A stretch of 64,000 bases of DNA from Microvirga splendida (GTDB taxonomy: Bacteria; Pseudomonadota; Alphaproteobacteria; Rhizobiales; Beijerinckiaceae): NCBI RefSeq assembly GCF_016427565.1, contig NZ_JAELXT010000019.1, forward strand, positions 1-64,000, given 5' to 3'. This document shows positions 16,197 through 23,949 of this stretch, piece after piece. The stretch's first letter is position 1, and every line of letters begins with the position of its first letter. Under the pieces are notes generated by a model, which was given only the letters and a program-made list of their open reading frames with translations, was not told where the DNA came from and did no database searches. The position numbers were made by a program, and so were the translations under genes.

Positions 16197-16287
16197 CATT
16201 TTCCAAGAACGCTGCTTCCATATCCTGTACGCTCCAAGACCAAGGGCATCGGGCCGGCGACTGCGTCCTGCGCAGGCTAAGGGCCGG

Positions 16288-17586
16288 TTACGAGCGCCTG
16301 ACGAATTTCCGCGCAGCAGCAATGCGCCTGAACGTCTCTTCCCGATCATGGCGGAAGGCAAGCCCCTCGGCCGACTGAGCGAGACCGTCGAGCTGCTGAA
16401 GCAGGACATCCTGCACGCGGGTCGTATCGACCGCCTCCGCAAGCCTTCTCAGCGTATCGGCAATATGAATGAGAATGGCAGGCTGATCCGAGGCTGATTG
16501 CCGGATCTGATTGAAGCTGGCCTCCACGAGGCCTTCCGCGTCCGAAAGGCTTGCGATCACACGCAGCTGTCCCTCGTCATCGTAGATATTGGGCTCCTGT
16601 GGAGCCTTCATCAGAAGAAGCTCGAGCGCCTTTCCGAGGTGGTCCACAACCGCGATGACCGTGAACGGGTCCTTGATGCCGGACGAAAGAGCCCGCAGCG
16701 CCACCTCGACGAGCTGCCGGAACGAATACTCCAGATCCTGTGCCGCGTTGCGTTCCTGGCCTATGATGAATGCCGGCCGGATCTTGCCGGATAGATCTTC
16801 CTCGACGGCGTGACAGGACAGGACCTCCACATGCTTACCGGAATGAAGCAGGAAGTGCCCGGCGCGGGCCGTCACGCGCAGAACGATGTCGTGCTTCTTC
16901 GCAACATGGACAAGCTGGCCGTAGTCGATAGTCTGGATATAGCCAGCCTTGCCGATGGATATCCAGCAGACATGGGCCGGGAGATCTGCTACGGAATGCT
17001 CCGCCGCAGGCTTCTCCTCGTTCGAAAGCAGGTCGTCGAGAGACTGCTGCAAAGCGTCGGCGACCCGTTCGACGACCGTATCGGCAATGATCGCCCGGGA
17101 CACCTTGTGAACGTAGAACAGAAGCGAGAACAGGCAGACAAGGGTCAGGACGGTTGCTGTCGTAATCGCAAGGTGAGGAACGTTTTGAGGCCCCAGCGTG
17201 TCGTCGATGCTGCGCAGGACGACCACGATGTAGAAGATCGTCGCCAGAAAAAGTCCCAGGACAGCCTGGATCTGGCGATCCTCGATGAAGTTCCAGATGA
17301 GCCGGGGACCGAGCTGGTTCGCAGCCAGGGTCAGGGTGATGAATGTCATCGACACGACCAGCGATGTCATCGTCATCATGCCGGAGAGCAGGGTTGAAAG
17401 CAGGTCTCGCGCCGTTCCGGCATCGCCGCTGAACAACCACCAAAGCTCGGCCTCCACCAGATATTCGAACCCGAGCGCAGGGCTGAGCATGAGATACGCC
17501 AAGAGAAGCGCGCCCACGCACATGAGAGCCGGCAGGATCCACAGCTGACCGCGGATGCGGACCAGAATGTTTCTGATCCGTGTCAT
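16288..17586 (-). CDS. DUF2254 predicted membrane protein
   Basis: The 432-residue protein has an N-terminal membrane half with TM segments near 12-35 (LWILPALMCVGALLLAYLML), 65-90 (GMMTMTSLVVSMTFITLTLA), 108-128 (VLGLFLATIFYIVVVL) and 140-162 (LAITTATVLTLVCLFSLLFY). A soluble C-terminal half of about 260 residues follows. The motif TLAANQLGPRLIWNF is typical of DUF2254. It is the last gene of the oxidase operon and overlaps ctaG by 4 nt. The family has no established function. Confidence 0.85.
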   Translation of the reverse strand: MTRIRNILVRIRGQLWILPALMCVGALLLAYLMLSPALGFEYLVEAELWWLFSGDAGTARDLLSTLLSGMMTMTSLVVSMTFITLTLAANQLGPRLIWNFIEDRQIQAVLGLFLATIFYIVVVLRSIDDTLGPQNVPHLAITTATVLTLVCLFSLLFYVHKVSRAIIADTVVERVADALQQSLDDLLSNEEKPAAEHSVADLPAHVCWISIGKAGYIQTIDYGQLVHVAKKHDIVLRVTARAGHFLLHSGKHVEVLSCHAVEEDLSGKIRPAFIIGQERNAAQDLEYSFRQLVEVALRALSSGIKDPFTVIAVVDHLGKALELLLMKAPQEPNIYDDEGQLRVIASLSDAEGLVEASFNQIRQSASDQPAILIHIADTLRRLAEAVDTTRVQDVLLQQLDGLAQSAEGLAFRHDREETFRRIAAARKFVRRS

Positions 17587-18500
17587 GATGCCGGATCCCC
17601 TGCCGTAGCGGGGCTGTATCGGGCAGGCGTCAGGAGGCGGGCGGCCAGAGCCAGGCAGGCCAGCAGATAGACCAGGGTCAGGGGCGCGCCCATGATCAAC
17701 CCGGCGAGCTGCTGGTCCGCAAGGGGATCGAGGCCCCAGAGCATGGTGGATTCCCCGTACCAGACGTACAGGGGGCGAGGTGAGAAGGTGATCAGCGCGC
17801 TCAGGAAGCAGCCATGGAGCAGCGTGAGGAAGCCTGCCGCAATCCCGGCCGGTGCCGCCGAGGAACTGCGCAGGGCTGCCGCGATGCCGCGCCAGAACAA
17901 CAGCGCCGTACCGAAAAAGGCCATGTGCTCGGCCGTATGGACAAGCTCCGACCTGAGGGCCACCTCAAAGAGCGCGGGAGCGTGCCACAGCCACAATGCG
18001 AGGCCATGCAAAACAGCCCCGGGGATCGGGCCGGCGAGGAACGCCATGCGGCGGCTTAAGGAGCGCAGAAAGGGGCTGCGTCCAAGCCCTCGTCGGTAGG
18101 AATGGGAGAGGGACCAGGTCAGCGCCGCCTCCGGACGGCTTGCGATCAGCAGCGGCGGGGCGACGGCAATCAGGATCGCATGCTGGACCATGTGAGCCGT
18201 CAGCAGCGTGCCGCTGAGCGCATCGAGAGGCGAGACCAGGGCGATGAGCAGGCAGAGGATGCCGGCGGCGAACAGCATCACGCCGGCAGGCGACACACCC
18301 CGCCCCATGCCAGCTCTGCTCCAGACGTTGCGCACCCCTCGCATATAAAGGGCCGAGACCACGACCAGCGGGACCAGAACCCAGGGATCGGTGCTCCAGT
18401 GATGCCACAGGTCGTCAGGGGAGACAGCCTGTCCGTCCGCGTGAGCGAAGGCTTGCTCCGGCAGCAGAACAAGCATGGCTGTTCCAAGGTGGATCCGCAT
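17583..18500 (-). CDS. ctaG: CtaG (caa3-type) cytochrome c oxidase assembly protein
   Basis: The 305-residue polytopic membrane protein belongs to the CtaG_caa3 family involved in assembly of the copper site of caa3-type oxidases. Visible features are an N-terminal signal-like helix ending in FAHADGQAV, conserved LYMRGVRNVW, the helix with GTLLTAHMVQHAILIAVAPP and WLWHAPALFEVAL, and LLHGCFLSALITFS. The histidine-rich loops (HMVQH, LWLWH, HTAEHM) could hold copper. It overlaps the DUF2254 gene by 4 nt and follows the small membrane protein by 10 nt, in keeping with one operon with the oxidase subunits. Confidence 0.85.
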   Translation of the reverse strand: MRIHLGTAMLVLLPEQAFAHADGQAVSPDDLWHHWSTDPWVLVPLVVVSALYMRGVRNVWSRAGMGRGVSPAGVMLFAAGILCLLIALVSPLDALSGTLLTAHMVQHAILIAVAPPLLIASRPEAALTWSLSHSYRRGLGRSPFLRSLSRRMAFLAGPIPGAVLHGLALWLWHAPALFEVALRSELVHTAEHMAFFGTALLFWRGIAAALRSSSAAPAGIAAGFLTLLHGCFLSALITFSPRPLYVWYGESTMLWGLDPLADQQLAGLIMGAPLTLVYLLACLALAARLLTPARYSPATAGDPAS

Positions 18501-18510
18501 GGTTCAAACC

Positions 18511-18876
18511 TCATCCGCAAGGCGGAATGAGAAAAGCCGGCAGGCCGTTCCATGCAATCGCCACCAGGGACAACCCGGCGATGGTGATTGTGGTATAGCG
18601 CATGAAGTCGTTGACCGGCTTCTCGTCGCGGGAGGCGGCAGCCGGTCCCTTCCGCCAGAAGGCGAGCAGGAGCACCAGGAGCGTTGCCGCGAGAGCCACG
18701 ATGGTCGTTCCGATGACCGTCAAGGGAACGATCCCGATTCCGAGGATTTCGGTGCCGGCGAAGCGTCGGGCGCAAGCCAGGGCATTGAAGGTGTAGACCA
18801 GGCCGAAATGGATGCCCCAGATGATAAGCCCGCCGGTCATGAACAGGGATTTGCGGATGAAGTCAGTGTCGCCCAT
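18511..18876 (-). CDS. small membrane protein of the oxidase operon (121 aa)
   Basis: Starting at ATG 18876 (MGDTDFIRKSLFMTGGLIIW), the product has three hydrophobic helices: about 10-32, 46-72 (GIGIVPLTVIGTTIVALAAT) and 92-115 (ITIAGLSLVAIAWNGLPAFL). It lies 5 nt downstream of the subunit I/III gene and 10 nt before ctaG. It is not recognisably a classical subunit IV (CtaF/CoxD). It may be an accessory oxidase subunit or assembly factor. That role is inferred from position only. Confidence 0.65.
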   Translation of the reverse strand: MGDTDFIRKSLFMTGGLIIWGIHFGLVYTFNALACARRFAGTEILGIGIVPLTVIGTTIVALAATLLVLLLAFWRKGPAAASRDEKPVNDFMRYTTITIAGLSLVAIAWNGLPAFLIPPCG

Positions 18877-18881
18877 CGGTC

Positions 18882-21464
18882 TTACACCAGCAAACGTGGG
18901 AAGGCATGAATGATGAGAAGGGTCACGAGTCCCTGTGCGACCCCGTACTGCCAAAGAAGCTGTGTGTTGTCGAAGGTCGACCGCCGCACGCAGGTCAAGC
19001 GGCCGCTGAGGGAGCGAACAACCGTGTACAGCCCCATGATCGCCAGGACCGCGACAAGGAATCCCTGGTAGGACGCGAGGGTGTAGACGACCGCTCCATA
19101 CCCGGATTCGGAGGGGCGCAGACCCGTCTCAAGTTGGCCGAAGACCTCGAGCGCAACACCCCCGATGAGCAGGGGAACTGCCAGGACGAGAGCGATGCGG
19201 GTTGGCCAGGAGCTTCGCTCGGGCACCTGCGACAACCTTCTCCCTGCGAACCAGACGAGAAAGCCGCTTGCAATGAAAAGTGCCGCGGCGCCGATGGGCC
19301 ACCAGATGAGCGGCAGCGATGCTGCCGATGCCGGCCAGATGAGAGGGTTCACCGTCCAAAGATAAAAGTAGGAAAAGACGATGCAGCTGAACACCATGCC
19401 GGTCACGATCACCAGAATGATCGTCGCCCACCAGGAGTGATTCATCGGCCCTGTGACATAGGTCGGGAGTCTCAGTCCGCCTCCAATATCGATCTCGCCA
19501 GTTCCGGCAGGGCCCGGATCGGTGTCCCACATCCACCAGATGACGAAGGCGACGGCAAGGACCCCGCATATGAACGCGGGAATGTACAGCTTGATCGTCA
19601 GGCCGATAAAGAACGATGCGGTGAAGAATGCAGCAAAGACCGTGCGCCAGCTCGGCCCGGGGACCTGCAACACGTACTGAGGCACTGCGTCGATAGGGCT
19701 GGTGACGATGGTTTCACGTCCGCCCGTCTGGGCCCCCGGCAGGTAGTACCGGCCGGCCTCGACATCCTCGGACAGGTTGGGTTGGTCCCACAGCGGCTCG
19801 CGGCTGGTGACGATGGGAATCGAGCGTGTCTGATAGTTGCCGCTCGGGAGCCATTCGAGCGTACCGGCGTTCCAGACGTTGCCCAGGTCGCCCTGGTAGG
19901 GCCGGAAGTTCTTCGCCAGATCGATGAGGAAGACCAGCACGCCTGCGCCGATCATGTAGGCGCCCAGCGTAGAAATCAGATTGAGCGGCCCCCAACCCAT
20001 TTCTGCGATATAGGTGTAAGTGCGCCGAGGCATGCCCATCAAGCCTGTGATGTGCATGGTGAAGAAGGTCACGTTCACGCCGATGAACATGAGCCAGAAG
20101 GCCCATTTGCCGAGCGTCTCAGACAGCGGGGTCTTCGAGGCGGTGGGCGCCCAGTAGTACAAGGCGGCGAACATCGGGAACACCATGCCGCCGATCAGGA
20201 CGTAATGGAGATGGGCGACGATGAAGTAGGTATCATGGGCCTGCCAGTCGAATGGCACCATGGCGACCATGACGCCCGTGAGCCCGCCGATGACGAAGAT
20301 GAACAGGAACCCGAGGATGAAATAGGTCGGCGTCTTGTTCTGCAGCTTGCCGGACGCGATCGTCGCGATCCAGGCGAAAACCTGAATGCCGCTCGGGATC
20401 GAGACCGCCATGCTCGCAGCCGAGAAGAAGCTCAAGGAAAGCTGCGGCAGCCCGGTCGTAAACATGTGGTGGACCCACAGGCCGAAACTCAGAAAGCCCG
20501 TGCCGATCACGGCAAGCACGACCAGGCGGTAGCCGGCGAGGGGCGTCTGCGCCATGGTCGGCACGATCATGGAAACCATGCCGGCGGCTGGAAGGAAGAT
20601 GACGTAGACCTCCGGATGGCCAAAGAACCAGAACAGGTGCTGCCACAGCAGAGGGTCGCCGCCCTTTTCGGCGATGAAGAAGGGCCAGTGGAAGGCGCGC
20701 TCGAGCTCCAGGAGCAGCGTTGCCGCGATGATCGCCGGGAATGCAATGATCACCATCAGGGCGAAGATGAGCATCGCCCATGAATAGACCGGCAGCTTGT
20801 CGAGGCTCTGGCCCGGAGCCCTGGTCTTCAAGACGCCCACGATAATCTCGATTGCGCCTGCAATGGCCGAGATCTCGATGAAGCCGATGCCGAGGAGCCA
20901 GAAATCGGCATTGATCCCCGGGGAGTAGATGTAGCTCGTGAGGGGCGGATACATGAACCAGCCGCCGTTCGGCGCAAGCCCGAAGAAGAGGCTGCAGAAG
21001 AAAGCGAGGCCGCCGAAGAAATAAGCCCAGAAGGCATAAGCCGAGAGCCGCGGAAACGGGAGGTCGCGGGCGGCCTGCATGTTCGGCAGGAGGAAAACGC
21101 TTAAAGCCTCCACCACCGGCACGGCGAAGAGGAACATCATGATCGTGCCGTGCATGGTGAAAAGCTGGTTGTACAGCTCGTGCCCGATGAGCCGGAGCTC
21201 CGGTTGCGCCAGTTGCGTGCGCATGATCAGGGCCAGAATGCCTGCCAGAACGAAGAACAGGAGCGCGGTGCCGACATACCAGACGCCGACATAGTTGTTG
21301 TTCACGGCGGAGAGGAAATGGATGCCCTTCGGTTGATCCCATGCCCGCTTGAGCTCATCAAGCTCGGCTTCCGGGCGCGGAGCCGGATTCGGCAGCCGGA
21401 CCGGCGCGCTCTCTTGCCTGACGCGCGTATCCGCTATTCCGCCTTGGAAGGTTGCATCACTCAC
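18882..21464 (-). CDS. ctaD: cytochrome c oxidase, fused subunits I and III
   Basis: The 860-residue protein has a COX1 part (about 50-590) with heme/CuB features: FTMHGTIMMFLFAVP, WLLGIGFIEISAI, FWFFGHPEVYVIFLPAAG (CuB His and cross-linked Tyr), LWVHHMFTTG and FIVAHLHYVLIGGMVFPMFA. After a linker (GAQTGGRETIVTSPIDA) comes a COX3 part of roughly 200 residues (PMNHSWWATIILVIVTGMVF, FSYFYLWTVNP). It reduces oxygen and pumps protons in the inner membrane. The GTG start at 21464 overlaps the subunit II stop (GTGA) with GGAGAG ahead, so the two are coupled. The longer frame to 21572 lies inside subunit II and is ignored. Confidence 0.93.
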   Translation of the reverse strand: MSDATFQGGIADTRVRQESAPVRLPNPAPRPEAELDELKRAWDQPKGIHFLSAVNNNYVGVWYVGTALLFFVLAGILALIMRTQLAQPELRLIGHELYNQLFTMHGTIMMFLFAVPVVEALSVFLLPNMQAARDLPFPRLSAYAFWAYFFGGLAFFCSLFFGLAPNGGWFMYPPLTSYIYSPGINADFWLLGIGFIEISAIAGAIEIIVGVLKTRAPGQSLDKLPVYSWAMLIFALMVIIAFPAIIAATLLLELERAFHWPFFIAEKGGDPLLWQHLFWFFGHPEVYVIFLPAAGMVSMIVPTMAQTPLAGYRLVVLAVIGTGFLSFGLWVHHMFTTGLPQLSLSFFSAASMAVSIPSGIQVFAWIATIASGKLQNKTPTYFILGFLFIFVIGGLTGVMVAMVPFDWQAHDTYFIVAHLHYVLIGGMVFPMFAALYYWAPTASKTPLSETLGKWAFWLMFIGVNVTFFTMHITGLMGMPRRTYTYIAEMGWGPLNLISTLGAYMIGAGVLVFLIDLAKNFRPYQGDLGNVWNAGTLEWLPSGNYQTRSIPIVTSREPLWDQPNLSEDVEAGRYYLPGAQTGGRETIVTSPIDAVPQYVLQVPGPSWRTVFAAFFTASFFIGLTIKLYIPAFICGVLAVAFVIWWMWDTDPGPAGTGEIDIGGGLRLPTYVTGPMNHSWWATIILVIVTGMVFSCIVFSYFYLWTVNPLIWPASAASLPLIWWPIGAAALFIASGFLVWFAGRRLSQVPERSSWPTRIALVLAVPLLIGGVALEVFGQLETGLRPSESGYGAVVYTLASYQGFLVAVLAIMGLYTVVRSLSGRLTCVRRSTFDNTQLLWQYGVAQGLVTLLIIHAFPRLLV

Positions 21465-22498
21465 TTGAGGCTCTCCAGATAGGCCGCGATCGCACGCAGT
21501 TCCTCGCCTTGCAGGTTGCCGAACGAAGGCATGAGATTGTCCGGCTTCAGGTGCTGGGCCGACGAGATCCAACCGGCAAGCGTCCCGACATTGTTCGGGT
21601 AGGTACCGGCAGCAATCGAAAGGCGGCCGCCCACATGGGTCAGATCAGGGCCGATGACCCCTTCGGCGGGCGTGCCCCGGATGGTGTGGCACGCCCCGCA
21701 ACCGTTTTCGAGGAAGAGCGCTTTACCGCGGACGAGGAGCGGAATGACCGGCTCGGCCGGAGGGGTTGCCTCGCGGGCATACCAGGTCTCGAACTCGTCC
21801 TGAGGCAGCGCAACCACGTAGAAGGCCATCAGGGCGTGCTGCTCGCCGCAATACTCGGCACACTGCCCCCGGTAGATGCCGGGACGCTCGGCGGAAAAGC
21901 GGGTGACGTTCACGCGGCCGGGAATCATGTCGAGCTTGCCGGCAAGGCTCGGCACCCAGAAGGAGTGGATCACATCCTGGGTCTTGAGGACGAACTCGAT
22001 GGGGCGGCCTGTCGGAATCCTGATCTCGTTGGCGCTGACGAGGCGGATTCGGCCCTCGGCGTCCACATAATGTACGCGCCACCACCATCTCTCCCCGATG
22101 ACCTCGATGCGCAGGGCAGGGCTCCCGACCGTCACCAGGCCACGGGATATGAACAGCCCCCACACAAGCAGCGCCGTCAGCGTTACGATCGGAAAGACAA
22201 TGCCGAGGCTGATGATGAATTTCCGGCCCGTCATCCAGCCCCGCATCCGCTCCGGTGCGAAGATGGCGAAGGTGGCAAGCACCATGACCAGCAGAAAGAT
22301 TAGAAGCGCGCCGGCGAACATGACCCAGCTTAAGGTCTTGATGATCCCGGCGTGAGGCCCGTATGTCACCATCGTGGATTGGATCCACATCAGCGCCCTG
22401 TCGACGAGGCCGAAGGATTGGGCCGAGGCCTCGGTCACGCTGGCGATGGCAGCGAGCAGGCATGAGAGGAACGCGACCTGGTATCGATGACGCCTCAT
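21461..22498 (-). CDS. ctaC: caa3-type cytochrome c oxidase subunit II with fused cytochrome c
   Basis: The 345-residue protein has a signal-like N-terminus, two TM helices (WVMFAGALLIFLLVMVLATF and IISLGIVFPIVTLTALLVWG) and a periplasmic CuA domain whose ligands are in DVIHSFWVPSLAGK and GQCAEYCGEQHALM. A C-terminal cytochrome c domain has heme motif CGACH and axial Met in DNLMPSFGNLQG. Electrons pass from this heme c to CuA and on to subunit I. Start ATG 22498 is 4 nt after the stop of the upstream cytochrome gene. The frame extends further upstream only through that gene. Confidence 0.93.
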   Translation of the reverse strand: MRRHRYQVAFLSCLLAAIASVTEASAQSFGLVDRALMWIQSTMVTYGPHAGIIKTLSWVMFAGALLIFLLVMVLATFAIFAPERMRGWMTGRKFIISLGIVFPIVTLTALLVWGLFISRGLVTVGSPALRIEVIGERWWWRVHYVDAEGRIRLVSANEIRIPTGRPIEFVLKTQDVIHSFWVPSLAGKLDMIPGRVNVTRFSAERPGIYRGQCAEYCGEQHALMAFYVVALPQDEFETWYAREATPPAEPVIPLLVRGKALFLENGCGACHTIRGTPAEGVIGPDLTHVGGRLSIAAGTYPNNVGTLAGWISSAQHLKPDNLMPSFGNLQGEELRAIAAYLESLK

Positions 22499-22503
22499 GT
22501 TCG

Positions 22504-22932
22504 TCACCGCAGCGTATAAAGATAGGCCGCCACGTGGCGAGCTTCGTCGTTGGACAGGCCGAGGTCCGGCATGCCCGTGTGAGGAGCAATGGAGGGCGCG
22601 TCCTGCACCCACCGAACGAGCAAAGATGGTTCGTTGGGAACGACGCCGCCGATGAACTGACGCCTGCCGAAATCCGTCAGCGGCGGCCCTACGATTCCGT
22701 GGGCCCCTTGGATCCCCGGGATGACGTGACAGACTCCACACTCATACGCCGCGATGATGCGGCGTCCCATCTCGGGCTCGCCGCCCACGACGCGGGAGAC
22801 CTTCAGGTCATCAAGGGACTGTCCGACTTCCTGAGAGGAGCCGCTGTCGTTGCAGCCGGCGAGCATCATCAGAAGGGAAGCCACCAATGTTCTTCCGGTC
22901 TCACCCAAGCGGCCCCGCTGCATTAGCAGCAT
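22504..22932 (-). CDS. monoheme cytochrome c lipoprotein
   Basis: The 142-residue protein has a hydrophobic leader ending in the lipobox MLAGCND, so it is probably a lipid-anchored periplasmic protein. One heme-c site, CGVCHVIPG, lies near residue 65, with a candidate axial Met in HTGMPDLGLSNDEARHVAAY. It resembles the small cytochromes that accompany oxidases and could hand electrons to subunit II. ATG 22932 has GGAG 8 nt upstream and is 9 nt after the diheme cytochrome stop. Confidence 0.85.
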   Translation of the reverse strand: MLLMQRGRLGETGRTLVASLLMMLAGCNDSGSSQEVGQSLDDLKVSRVVGGEPEMGRRIIAAYECGVCHVIPGIQGAHGIVGPPLTDFGRRQFIGGVVPNEPSLLVRWVQDAPSIAPHTGMPDLGLSNDEARHVAAYLYTLR

Positions 22933-22941
22933 TCTTGACTC

Positions 22942-23949
22942 CTACGGCTGGTTGCGGACGGGGGCCCCTGTGGTGGTCGTGGTTCCACGTGGCCTTTCAT
23001 CGACAGGAGGTGAGAGATAGGGCGGAAGAGCATTAGGGGGGAGCGGGCGCCGCGGGAGGCCCAATGGCAACTCCACCGTGGGGCTAGGAGGCCCGGCTGG
23101 CTCCGTTCCGGGAACCACGACAGAGCTACGGCCCGGCTGAGGGTTCTGCACGGCGCCGACATCGGTCGAATTCCCCATGGGCGATTGCAAGGACTGCACC
23201 GCCGGGGATCGTCCCGCATCGGGAGCATAGCGGACGTCCCGGGGAATTACGTCCCTCGGCCGCACGGAGGCATAGTAGAGCGAGACCGCCCGGATCTGCT
23301 CCGCCGTCATGGCTTTTGCGATCAGTTCCATGACGTTCATGGGGTCGCCGTCACGGCGGCCCTGTTTCCAGAGCATCAGCTGATGCTGCAGATAGGGAGC
23401 GAACTGGCCGCCGAGATAGGGATAGAGGGGCGCCTGGCCCACACCGTTCGGCCCATGGCACCCATCGCAGGCGGGAACGCCCTGGCTCGGTATGCCGACA
23501 GCCGCAATCGCTCCACCGATCTGCCGAGTCTGGACGTCCACCTGCAGCTCGGCCGGGTACGGCGCCTCTTTGATCGAGGCGTAATAGGCCGCCACGTCCT
23601 GCATCTGCTGTGGCGAAAGCGTCTGGGCAATCGGCCCCATGATCTCGCTCGGCCGCAGGCCGGATGCGTAGTCCTGGAGGGTCTTGAAGAGATACCAGCC
23701 CGCTTGGTCCGTGAGCCGCGGAAAGGCGCCGCTCGAATTGCCGCTCCCGTCGATTCCGTGGCACTGCACACAGCCGATCCGCTGGTCCGCGAACATGCCC
23801 CCGATGGTGATGAACCTGCCCCGGTTCGGATCGGCGCCGGGGCTCGGCTCGCGCCGGTCGGACAGGCCGAGCATGGACTGCGACAGAGCGGCTGTGGCGA
23901 TGAGCGCCGCAGCCGTGGATGCGATGCCGATTTTGAATGCGCGGATCAT
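22942..23949 (-). CDS. diheme cytochrome c with proline-rich tail
   Basis: The 335-residue exported protein (signal MIRAFKIGIASTAAALIATA) has two class I cytochrome domains, with heme motifs CVQCH (near residue 60) and CDGCH (near 160). Their axial-Met segments lie in SEIMGPIAQTLSPQQM and NVMELIAKAMTAEQI. The last 100 residues are Pro/Ser/Thr rich and probably disordered. Its start overlaps the stop of the GMC flavoprotein by 4 nt (ATGA), strong evidence that it is the electron acceptor or cytochrome subunit of that dehydrogenase. It is a paralogue of the cytochrome encoded at 26908-27774. Confidence 0.88.
   Translation of the reverse strand: MIRAFKIGIASTAAALIATAALSQSMLGLSDRREPSPGADPNRGRFITIGGMFADQRIGCVQCHGIDGSGNSSGAFPRLTDQAGWYLFKTLQDYASGLRPSEIMGPIAQTLSPQQMQDVAAYYASIKEAPYPAELQVDVQTRQIGGAIAAVGIPSQGVPACDGCHGPNGVGQAPLYPYLGGQFAPYLQHQLMLWKQGRRDGDPMNVMELIAKAMTAEQIRAVSLYYASVRPRDVIPRDVRYAPDAGRSPAVQSLQSPMGNSTDVGAVQNPQPGRSSVVVPGTEPAGPPSPTVELPLGLPRRPLPPNALPPYLSPPVDERPRGTTTTTGAPVRNQP

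Noticed and set aside
18906..20783. 625-codon open frame antisense to oxidase subunit I/III
   Set aside because: High GC leaves antisense frames open by chance. The translation is low-complexity (Asp, Arg, Gly, His rich), while the opposite strand encodes an unmistakable oxidase.
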